The translations under genes and the position numbers were made by a program. 64,000 nt of DNA from NCBI RefSeq assembly GCF_017573505.1, contig NZ_JAGEOJ010000023.1:62001-126000 (forward strand), in the 5' to 3' direction. The notes below the pieces were generated by a model. The model saw only the letters and a program-made list of their open reading frames with translations, made no database searches and had not been told where the DNA came from. Within the stretch, counting starts at the first letter, position 1. Each line of letters starts with the position of its first letter. This DNA comes from Actinomadura barringtoniae (GTDB lineage: Bacteria; Actinomycetota; Actinomycetes; Streptosporangiales; Streptosporangiaceae). Positions 24,937 to 32,095 of the stretch are shown in pieces.

Positions 24937-27549
24937 TCAGCGCAGGGCCGCGCCCGCCAGCGTGGGGACGCCTTCGAAGTCCAGGTCGAGTCCGACGAAC
25001 GACCGGTCGGCCAGGGCCGTCTTGCGGGTGTTCCAGAGCGGGATCAGCGCCATGTCGTCCAGGGCGATCTTCTCCGCCTGGCGGGCGAGACCGAGGCGGG
25101 TCTGCTCGTCGGTGGCGCGCGGGACGCGGGCCAGCGTCGCGTCGAACCTGGCGTTGCTCCACTGGGACAGGTTGAAACCCTCGCCGCCGCCGTCCGCCGA
25201 GGGGATCTGGTCCCCGCCGAGCGTGGGGTGCAGGAACGCGTACGCCGTCGGATAGGGCGCGCCGTAACCGGACGAGCCGAGCCCCGAGGCGTCCGGCGCC
25301 ATCATGGCCGCCTTCCACTCGGCCATGGACTCCTCGCTCTCGATGACGACCTTCAGGCCGAGCACCCGGTCGAGCTGCCGCTGCACGAGCGGGGCCCAGT
25401 GCGCCGCGTTCATCTCGCCCTGAACGATCAGCCTCAGCGTGGTGCCGGGGGCCAGCCCGCCCGCCTTGGCCAGACGCCGCGCCTCGGCCACGTTCTGCCG
25501 CACGCATGAGGCGCAGGCGGCCGCTGAGCCACCGGAAGCCTGCGTCCCCCACCCGGGGAGGGCCGACGGGACCAGACCCGGCGCGGGGGCCCTCAGGCCG
25601 TTGTAGGCCTTGTCGGTCAGCTCGGCCCGGTCAAGCGCGTACGAGACGGCCAGGCGCGCCTCGCGGGTGCGCAGCGGCCCGCGCGCGGTGATCGGGATGA
25701 GGTACGTGGCGGCGCCGATCGGGCGGTTGAGCAGGCGGTCGCCCTCGGGGAGCCGGGAGCGGGCGAGCGCCTCCTCGCCCGACCCGACCGGGGAGAAGCC
25801 GTACTTGCCCGCCTGGAACGCCGAGATCGTGTCGGCGGTCGTGGACGAGTCCAGGTCGATGATCACGCGGTCGAGGCGCGCCTGGCCGAGGGCCCAGCGA
25901 TCGTTGCGGGCCAGCACGAGCCGCTTCCCCTTGTCATACGACTCGATCTTGAAGGGACCGGTGCCGACGCGGTCGGCGTCCTTCTTCGGGACCGGTGCGA
26001 AGACCGGGTCGCCCAGGCGCTTGTCGAACTCGCAGTCCGGGGAGCTCAGCGCGACTTCGACCGTGCCCGGACCGGCGGCGCGCACCCCGGACATGGTCGT
26101 ACGGTCGCCGCCCGCGACCTCGGCGTAGCCCTTGATGTCGCGCATCGCCGTGGCGGCGGGCCCGTTCCCGACCCGGGCGGCGGCGTTCCAGCCACGGACG
26201 AACGCGGCGGCGTCGACCTTCGTGCCGTCGCTGAACGCCGTGTCCCGGCGCAGCGTGAGCTCCCAGGCCGAGCAGCCGGCCGAGGGCTTGATCGCCGTGG
26301 CCAGGGCGGGCCGCACCCGCCCGTCGGTGCCGAGCTCGGCGGGCCCGGTGGAGAGCTGCTCGGCGACGGTCCGCTCGCTGCCGGAACGGGCCTCGGCCGG
26401 ATCGAACCGGAAGTCGGTCCCGGCCACGGGAAGGGCCATGGTCAGCTCGCCGCCGGTCCGCCCGATCACGGCCGCGGGCTTCTTGGGGCCGTCCTGGCCG
26501 CCGCCGTCGCCGGACCACAGCACCCAGGCGGCGGCGCCCGCCGCCACGGCGAGCGCGACCAGCGCGGCGCCGCCCGCCCAGACCGGCCGGGGGATCCGCT
26601 TGCGGCGTGCGACGGGGTGGGTGGTGTCGCGCGGCTCGGTGAGCCCGCCGTCGGACTCCTCGGGCTTGGCCGGGCTCGCCGGTGCGTTCTCGGCGGCCGC
26701 GACGGCGCCCCGGTTGAGGGCGACCGCCGGCGCGGGCACCGGCCCCGACTGGTCCAGCAGCCGGATCAGCGCCTGGTGGGACGTGGGCCGGCCCGCCGGA
26801 TCCTTGGCCAGGCACTGCTCCACGGTCTCGCGCAGCCGCCCCTCCAGCCCGCCGAGGTCGGGCTCGATGTGCAGGATCCGGTGCATGACGGCCGGGATCG
26901 TGTCGTTGCCGAACGGTGGCCGCCCGGTGGCCGCGAAGACCATCGTGCTCGCCCAGGCGAACACGTCGGCGGGCGGCCCGACCTCGTCGCCCGAGATCTG
27001 CTCGGGCGCCATGTAGGACGGCGTGCCGACCGCGTGCCCGGACACCGTCGTCGCGTCCAGCGCCCGCGCGATCCCGAAGTCGATCACGCGCGGGCCGTCG
27101 GCGGCCAGCATCACGTTGTGCGGCTTGAAGTCGCGGTGCACGACCCCGGCCTGGTGGATGGCGGCCAGCGCGGTGATCGTGCCGACCGCGATCCGGTCCA
27201 GCGCCGCCCCCGAACGCGGCCCGTCCTCCCTGAGCACGGTCGACAGCGGCCGGCCCGGCACGAACTCGCTGACGATGTAGGGCGCGTCGCCGTCCACGTC
27301 GGAGTCCAGGATCGGCGCCGTGCAGAACGGCGCCACCCGCCGGGCCGCCGCCAGCTCGGCGGCGAACCGCGACCGCGCCCGCGGGTCGTCGGTGAACGCG
27401 GCGTGCATCAGCTTGATCGCCACCCGGCGGCCGCCGTCGTCGTCCTCGCCGAGGAACACCGTTCCCTGTCCGCCCACGCCGAGCCGTCCGATGAGCGTGT
27501 AGCCGCTCAGCCGGTCGGGGTCGCCGGGACGCAGGGGGAGGACCGCCAT
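24937..27549 (-). CDS. Ser/Thr protein kinase fused to oligopeptide-binding (SBP_bac_5) sensor domain, paralogue 2
   Basis: 870 residues with the same plan as its downstream neighbour, 61 bases away: kinase (glycine loop GVGGQGTVF, Lys46, HRDFKPHNV with Asp140, DFG 157-159, GTPSYMAPEQ), linker ending KRIPRP, membrane helix (about 322-345), outer SBP family 5 domain (about 365-870). The two kinases are very alike over the catalytic domain and clearly similar over the sensor, including four matching cysteine positions (GCSAW, SPDCEFD, CASC), so they arose by tandem duplication. The juxtamembrane linker differs most. The binding pocket regions differ in sequence, so ligands may differ. ATG 27549 follows GGGGTCTCCGG-type repeats and a modest ribosome site. 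Confidence 0.92.
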   Translation of the reverse strand: MAVLPLRPGDPDRLSGYTLIGRLGVGGQGTVFLGEDDDGGRRVAIKLMHAAFTDDPRARSRFAAELAAARRVAPFCTAPILDSDVDGDAPYIVSEFVPGRPLSTVLREDGPRSGAALDRIAVGTITALAAIHQAGVVHRDFKPHNVMLAADGPRVIDFGIARALDATTVSGHAVGTPSYMAPEQISGDEVGPPADVFAWASTMVFAATGRPPFGNDTIPAVMHRILHIEPDLGGLEGRLRETVEQCLAKDPAGRPTSHQALIRLLDQSGPVPAPAVALNRGAVAAAENAPASPAKPEESDGGLTEPRDTTHPVARRKRIPRPVWAGGAALVALAVAAGAAAWVLWSGDGGGQDGPKKPAAVIGRTGGELTMALPVAGTDFRFDPAEARSGSERTVAEQLSTGPAELGTDGRVRPALATAIKPSAGCSAWELTLRRDTAFSDGTKVDAAAFVRGWNAAARVGNGPAATAMRDIKGYAEVAGGDRTTMSGVRAAGPGTVEVALSSPDCEFDKRLGDPVFAPVPKKDADRVGTGPFKIESYDKGKRLVLARNDRWALGQARLDRVIIDLDSSTTADTISAFQAGKYGFSPVGSGEEALARSRLPEGDRLLNRPIGAATYLIPITARGPLRTREARLAVSYALDRAELTDKAYNGLRAPAPGLVPSALPGWGTQASGGSAAACASCVRQNVAEARRLAKAGGLAPGTTLRLIVQGEMNAAHWAPLVQRQLDRVLGLKVVIESEESMAEWKAAMMAPDASGLGSSGYGAPYPTAYAFLHPTLGGDQIPSADGGGEGFNLSQWSNARFDATLARVPRATDEQTRLGLARQAEKIALDDMALIPLWNTRKTALADRSFVGLDLDFEGVPTLAGAALR

Positions 27550-27559
27550 GGAGTCCTTT

Positions 27560-27601
27560 CGGGGTCTCCGGTCAGTTCGTGTCGGGGTCTCCGGTCAGTT
27601 C
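27560..27601. repeat. Perfect 19-bp direct repeat between kinase genes
   Basis: CGGGGTCTCCGGTCAGTTC occurs at 27560-27578 and 27583-27601 (period 23). The second copy covers the stop codon of the third kinase gene (27595). It may be slippage, or a site in the leader of the next gene. Confidence 0.8.
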
Positions 27602-29253
27602 TTGACCACGGTGCCGAACGCCGTCGCCGAGGCCGTGGACTGGGTCGGGCGCCACTCCCAGCGCGCCGTCGCGCCGCTCGCGGTCGGGGTGAAGGTGATG
27701 TACCCGCTGGCGCACCGCGACGGATCGCTGGAGGTCGAGGTCTCGCGCCAGATCAGCTTGTCGCCGTCCTTGTTCAGCAGGCTGAGCGAGGTGAAGCAGG
27801 CGGGCGTGTCGGTGTAGGTGTAGATCGCGCTGCCGCGCGTTCCGTAGAAGTAGAAGTTGGCCTTGAAGCTGGTGCGCCCGGTGCCGGCGTTCGGCTGGTT
27901 GCCGTAGCCCTTGTAGATGCCGGTGAGGCCGTCGCCGATCGTGCCCGACGACGGCAGGCCGGACGGCGGGCTGTAGGTGTAGGTCGGCGAGTAGGTGAAG
28001 CGCCGCGGCGTCGGGTTGTCGTCGCCCGCGTTCACCGCGATCACGACGATCACGACGATGATCGCGATGACCGCCAGCACGGCGCAGCCGATGCCGACGA
28101 CGGCGCCGGTGTTGCTGCCGCCCTGGCGGGGCGGCGGGCCGTACTGCGGCGGGCGCGGTGGCGGGTAGCCGCCGCCCGCCACCATCTGCGGCGGCGGCGG
28201 AGGCTGCTGCATGCCGCCCTGGTACATCGGCATGGGCGGCGGGGTGATCGGCTGCGGCGGCGGGGTGTGCGGGCCGCCGCCCATCGGCATCGGGGGAGGC
28301 GTGATCGGCTGCGGCGGGGGCGTGTGCTGCCGCACCGGGGGGACCTGCGGCGGCGCGGGCATCTGGGCGGCGATCCGGGTGCCCTGGTTGAGCAGGGCCT
28401 CCTGGCCCGCCGAGGGGTTGGACGGCGCGGCGCCCACGTGGCCGAGCAGGTTGAACAGCAGCTGCGGAGCCGGGGGCCGCAGGCCCGCGTCCTTGGACAG
28501 GCAGCGCCCGACCAGGTCGCGCAGCGGGCCCGCCGGGAGGGCCGACAGGTCCGGCTCCTCATTGAGGATCCGGTTGATGATCACCGGGAGGGTGTCGGCC
28601 TCGAACGGCGACTGCCCGGTCGCAGCGAACACCATGGTCGCGCCCCAGGCGAAGATGTCGACCGCCGGGGTGAGCGGGGCGCCGGTCAGCTGCTCGGGGG
28701 CCAGGTAGCCGGGGGTGCCGACGACCATGCCGGTCGCGGTGACCGCGCTCTCCTGGGAGTTGACCGTACGGGCGATGCCGAAGTCGACCACCCGCGGGCC
28801 GTCGGAGGCCAGCATGACGTTGTTGGGCTTGAAGTCGCGGTGCACGATGCCGGCCTCGTGGATCGCCGCGAGGGCGGTCACGGTGCCGATCGCCAGCCGC
28901 TCCAGCTCGGCCGCGCCGCGCGGGCCGTCGTGAGCGACCACGTCGTGCAGGGACGGGCCGTCGATGAACTCGCTGACCACGTAGGGCTGGTCGCCCTGGA
29001 CGTCGGCCTCGATCACCCGCGCGGTGCAGAACGGCTCGACCTTCTGGGCCGCCGCGACCTCGCGGGAGAAACGGGCGCGCGCGGAGGGGTCGGTGGCCAT
29101 CTGGGCGTGCAGCAGCTTGACGGCGACGTACTCGCCGCCGGCGGACTTGCCGAGGAAGACCGCGCCCTGCCCGCCCGCGCCGAGACGCCCGACGACCTCG
29201 TACTGACCCAGCGCTCGGGGATCGCCTGGCTCCAGGGGAGCGGCATCCGGCAT
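27595..29253 (-). CDS. Ser/Thr protein kinase with proline-rich linker and unique outer domain
   Basis: 552 residues from ATG 29253, chosen for the GGAGGG site upstream; the longer frame to 29328 looks non-coding. Kinase domain: GAGGQGAVF, Lys46, HRDFKPNNV with Asp140, DFG 157-159, GTPGYLAPEQ. Residues about 295-380 are Pro/Gln/Met-rich and include a tandem 19-residue repeat. One helix (about 382-408) leads to a 144-residue outer region with a 40-residue Thr/Tyr/Pro spacer and a beta-rich domain (DGLTGIYKGYGNQ, SGYITFTPTASG) with two cysteines that could pair. No PASTA repeats are present. It is first in the array and shares the HRDFKP signature with the two SBP-kinases, suggesting common ancestry. 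Confidence 0.9.
   Translation of the reverse strand: MPDAAPLEPGDPRALGQYEVVGRLGAGGQGAVFLGKSAGGEYVAVKLLHAQMATDPSARARFSREVAAAQKVEPFCTARVIEADVQGDQPYVVSEFIDGPSLHDVVAHDGPRGAAELERLAIGTVTALAAIHEAGIVHRDFKPNNVMLASDGPRVVDFGIARTVNSQESAVTATGMVVGTPGYLAPEQLTGAPLTPAVDIFAWGATMVFAATGQSPFEADTLPVIINRILNEEPDLSALPAGPLRDLVGRCLSKDAGLRPPAPQLLFNLLGHVGAAPSNPSAGQEALLNQGTRIAAQMPAPPQVPPVRQHTPPPQPITPPPMPMGGGPHTPPPQPITPPPMPMYQGGMQQPPPPPQMVAGGGYPPPRPPQYGPPPRQGGSNTGAVVGIGCAVLAVIAIIVVIVVIAVNAGDDNPTPRRFTYSPTYTYSPPSGLPSSGTIGDGLTGIYKGYGNQPNAGTGRTSFKANFYFYGTRGSAIYTYTDTPACFTSLSLLNKDGDKLIWRETSTSSDPSRCASGYITFTPTASGATARWEWRPTQSTASATAFGTVVKN
28213..28326 (-). repeat. In-frame 57-bp tandem repeat, two copies
   Basis: Encodes HTPPPQPITPPPMPM followed by GGGP in the first copy and YQGG in the second. 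The copies are 57 bases apart and differ mainly at third bases. This is the proline-rich linker of the third kinase. Confidence 0.85.
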
Positions 29254-29765
29254 CTGACCCTCCAGTGACCCACAGTGAAGACCCGCATGGTGGTGGTCGC
29301 CGGCCCCCGCGGGACGTTCCTCCGGCACTGCATGCCGGCCGCCCCCTGGCAGGGGCCCGCCCCAACCTTCAGGCGGGCACGATATCGCGTTAGTTCTGAC
29401 GTTTCACCGAAGCGTCTGGTTCGCCTCCGGCGGACCCGGGTAGGACGCCCTCCTGGGTCGGTGGGCCGGTCGGCGAGCGCAAGGCCGCCCGGACCGATAT
29501 GATCCCCGCCGCCGCGGGATGCCCCGGTGGGGCGTCTCGGCCCTGATTCAGTCCGGGATACCCGATCGGGATTGTGACATATGACACATATCGGGGGGTT
29601 GGTCTGGGGTGATGGGTGTCACCGATGGGATCAGTCGCGCCTTGTGTGTCACAGGCCACTGCCCGTGACAGAATTTCCCGCCCGGATCGGGCACAAGAAC
29701 GGTCTCCCGAGCGTTAGATCCGCGCGACGGGGCGCATAAAGGACTGAGGGGGATGGAGATAGAAG
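29254..29765. other. Divergent regulatory region upstream of kinase array and DUF4193 gene
   Basis: 512 bases without a convincing gene; composition is less G/C-rich between 29555 and 29680. It holds TGTGACATATGACACATAT (29573 onward), two TGACA-type direct half-sites, and an inverted repeat TGTCAC-N12-GTGACA (29647-29670). These could be operators for the DUF4193 gene or the kinase genes. AAAGGACTGAGGGGGATGGAG just before 29766 provides the DUF4193 ribosome site. Confidence 0.45.
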
Positions 29766-30062
29766 ATGGCGACCGACTACGACAGCCCACGTAAGACAGA
29801 CGACGACCTCAACGAGGACAGCCTCCAGGAGCTCCAGGCTCGGCGGGCCGACAAGGCCGCGAGCATCATCGACGAGGACCTGGACGCCGGCGAGGTCGCC
29901 GAGCTTCCGGGCGCCGACCTGTCCAACGAGGAGCTCACCTTCCGGGTGGTCCCTCGTCAGGCCGACGAGTTCACCTGCAGCCGGTGCTTCCTGGTGCACC
30001 ACCGCAGCCAGCTGGCCAAGGAGAAGAACGGCCAGCCGATCTGCCGCGAGTGCGCCGCCTGA
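29766..30062 (+). CDS. DUF4193 protein with zinc-ribbon-like C-terminus
   Basis: 98 residues, acidic N-terminal half (DDDLNEDSLQELQARR) and a C-terminal CxxC pair: C90-type motif TCSRCFLVHHRSQ then ICRECAA. Two CxxC motifs 21 residues apart suggest a bound Zn2+. The family is almost universal in actinobacteria, highly expressed in several, and commonly lies near dut and DUF3710 as it does here, 29 kb apart from neither but with other genes between. No function is established; a role in transcription or ribosome-linked control is speculation. The ATG at 29766 has a clear upstream purine tract. Confidence 0.9.
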   Translation: MATDYDSPRKTDDDLNEDSLQELQARRADKAASIIDEDLDAGEVAELPGADLSNEELTFRVVPRQADEFTCSRCFLVHHRSQLAKEKNGQPICRECAA

Positions 30063-30074
30063 CAAGGGGGCGCG

Positions 30075-30935
30075 GTGACGGGAGACCTGGAACGAGAGGG
30101 CGACGACCAACGGGTCGCCGGTGAGGGAGCCGACGCGTCAGCCGAGGAGATCGGCACGCTGATCGGTCGGCTCTCCGCGGGCGACGACGACATGGACCGC
30201 GAGACCCGTGGCCGCCTGCTCCGGCGTCTGGCCCGACTGATCGGCCAGAGCGCACGCCGGGCGGGCGCCTCGGGTTACGCGCGCGGCCGCTGGCTCGCGG
30301 AGCTGATGATGGCGGCGGCGCCGCACATCCCGATCCGCGACCTGGAGACGCTGAGCGCCCATCACCACGGACTGACCGGCGAGGAGCTGGCCGAGAGCGT
30401 GGTGCGGGTGGCCGGTCATGGCACCACGGCCGTGGGTGCGGCCGGCGGGGCGCTGGCGGCGGTCGAGTTCGCCGCCCCGCCGCTGCTGCTGTCCGCGCCC
30501 GCCCAGCTCGCCGCCGAGACCCTCGTGGTCGCGGCGATCGAGGTCAAGATGATCGCCGAGCTGCACGAGGTGTACGGGGTCCGGGTCGAGGGCTCGGGCA
30601 CCGTGCGCGGCGCCGCGTTCCTCACCGCCTGGGCCCGGCGCCGGGGGATCAACCCGCTGGAATCGGGGTCCCTCACCAACGCGCTCGGCTCGGCGGCCAA
30701 GGTCGCTCTGCGCAAGCGCCTGCTGCGCACGATGGGGCGCAGCCTGAGCACGATGGGGCCGTTCCTCACCGGAGCGGCCGCGGGTGCGGCCCTGAACCGC
30801 ACCGCCACGCGCAAGCTCGCCTCCGAGATCCGCAAGGACCTGCGCGGCACGTCGGGCGGGGCCGTGGACGGGGAGGGAGACCTGGACGTCACCCCGTTCC
30901 CGCTGCCCGGGGAACGCCCGCCGCTCGAAAGCTGA
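30075..30935 (+). CDS. Conserved actinobacterial protein with hydrophobic helical core, function unknown
   Basis: 286 residues, GTG 30075 with AAGGGGG 7 bases upstream and only 12 bases after the DUF4193 stop, so in one operon. Soluble charged N-terminus, then an alanine-rich hydrophobic stretch (about 115-160, VGAAGGALAAVEFAAPPLLLSAPAQLAAETLVVAA as a broad region), the motif KMIAELHEVYG, an Arg/Lys-rich amphipathic region and a second hydrophobic Gly/Ala segment (FLTGAAAGAALN). It resembles EcsC-like helical proteins only loosely, so no family is claimed. Likely membrane-associated. Confidence 0.75.
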   Translation: MTGDLEREGDDQRVAGEGADASAEEIGTLIGRLSAGDDDMDRETRGRLLRRLARLIGQSARRAGASGYARGRWLAELMMAAAPHIPIRDLETLSAHHHGLTGEELAESVVRVAGHGTTAVGAAGGALAAVEFAAPPLLLSAPAQLAAETLVVAAIEVKMIAELHEVYGVRVEGSGTVRGAAFLTAWARRRGINPLESGSLTNALGSAAKVALRKRLLRTMGRSLSTMGPFLTGAAAGAALNRTATRKLASEIRKDLRGTSGGAVDGEGDLDVTPFPLPGERPPLES

Positions 30936-30962
30936 CCCCATCGTGAGGACCTGAACCGATCT

Positions 30963-31562
30963 TCAGGAAAAGATGAGCTCGGAAGTTACAGAATCCCTGC
31001 CCGTGAGCCACAGTCCCAAGGCCTCGCGGGTACCCCGGGCCTCGGCCTTGGCGCCGGGGAAGGCGATCGGCCGGTGACCGTCGGTGGGGACCAGGCGGTG
31101 CCGGATCGTCCGCCGGTTCATCCACATGCTCAGCTGAAGCCCCTCGCGGAAGATCGCGGTGGCGACGGTGTCGGGGATCTCGCGCTCCAGCCCGAGGCCG
31201 CGGATCACGTCCTGGTGGTGAACGCCGAGGTCGCCGAGCAGGATGCCGGCGCTGAGGCGGCTGGTGGTGCTGGGGTTGGCGGCCCAGTGGCGGGCCCACT
31301 CCATCAGGCGCTCGCGGGACACCGCGCGGGCCCGGTCGGCCTGCGCCTGGTTGGCCGCGTTGATGCGGGTGCCGTACGGCAGGTACGACTTCCAGAAGTA
31401 GTCGAGACCGATCACGTGCCCGAGGACGTCGCGCGGGGCCCACTCGCTGCACAGGGTGACGCCGGCGTCGAAGTCGTCGTCAGAGAGACCGTCAAGGGTC
31501 TCGATCATCCGGAAGCGCTCGGCCTTCAGCTCGTCCTCGTACGGGAGCTTGAACGGCAGCAT
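30963..31562 (-). CDS. DinB-fold / maleylpyruvate isomerase-type protein
   Basis: 199 residues from ATG 31562 (AAGGGATC upstream). Four-helix DinB/MDMPI-like fold: MIETLDGLSDDDFDAGVTLCSEWAPRDVLGHVIGLDYFW gives the characteristic tryptophan and the first histidine (about 47-52, DVLGHV), and GDLGVHHQDVIRGLGL supplies the His-His of the metal site. Actinobacterial members use mycothiol or other low-molecular-weight thiols, or only bind metal; the substrate is not known. Convergent with the gene at 30075, 27 bases between stops. Confidence 0.82.
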   Translation of the reverse strand: MLPFKLPYEDELKAERFRMIETLDGLSDDDFDAGVTLCSEWAPRDVLGHVIGLDYFWKSYLPYGTRINAANQAQADRARAVSRERLMEWARHWAANPSTTSRLSAGILLGDLGVHHQDVIRGLGLEREIPDTVATAIFREGLQLSMWMNRRTIRHRLVPTDGHRPIAFPGAKAEARGTREALGLWLTGRDSVTSELIFS

Positions 31563-31667
31563 CGTGGTCGATCCCTTCGCATCGCCAGGAATCGACCACG
31601 ATACGCAGGTGCTTGCCGCAGCAAGCACTGGACCCCCCATCTAATAGGAGGCCGTCAAGATCCTCCG

Positions 31668-31955
31668 TCAGACGTCGGCCTTGAGCTGCGCGGGGAGTTC
31701 GCCGGTGCCCTTGGCCCACTGCTTGGCCGCCGCCCGCGTCACCAGGAGCCGGGTGAGCTCCATGCCGACGCCCATGATCACGGCCCAGCCGATCGCCTCG
31801 GTGAGCGCGACCTCGGGTGACTCGGGGTGGGTCGGCGGCTCCTTGCCGGTGCTCTTCTTCCAGGCCACGGTGATCGCCTTCTTGGCGATGAAGCCACCGG
31901 CGAAGGCCGCGGCGCCCGCCATGATGCGCCAGCCGAAGTCGCCCTTGTCCGCCAT
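31668..31955 (-). CDS. DUF4235 small membrane protein
   Basis: 95 residues. Two membrane segments: IMAGAAAFAGGFIAKKAI near the start and AIGWAVIMGVGMELTRLLV later, separated by a short polar loop containing KKSTGKEPPTHPESP. The length and the paired helices with GFIAKK and the terminal TRAAAKQW match the DUF4235 family, common in actinobacteria and of unknown role. Start ATG 31955. It diverges from valS with 140 bases between starts. Confidence 0.85.
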   Translation of the reverse strand: MADKGDFGWRIMAGAAAFAGGFIAKKAITVAWKKSTGKEPPTHPESPEVALTEAIGWAVIMGVGMELTRLLVTRAAAKQWAKGTGELPAQLKADV

Positions 31956-32095
31956 CGTCTGTTCCTCCAGTAATCCAGGCTGACCACGACGCTACCGGAA
32001 CGGCGTACCCGGGACTCGCCGGTGAATGCGGCCGGGGTGCCCCGGGCGGTGATTAATTGGCCTGCGGACGGTGGCGATGTCAATACCATTGACGC

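Noticed and set aside
26617..29268. 883-codon plus-strand open frame across the kinase array
   Set aside because: Complement of two kinase genes with clear catalytic motifs; the product is low-complexity Arg/Gly/His.
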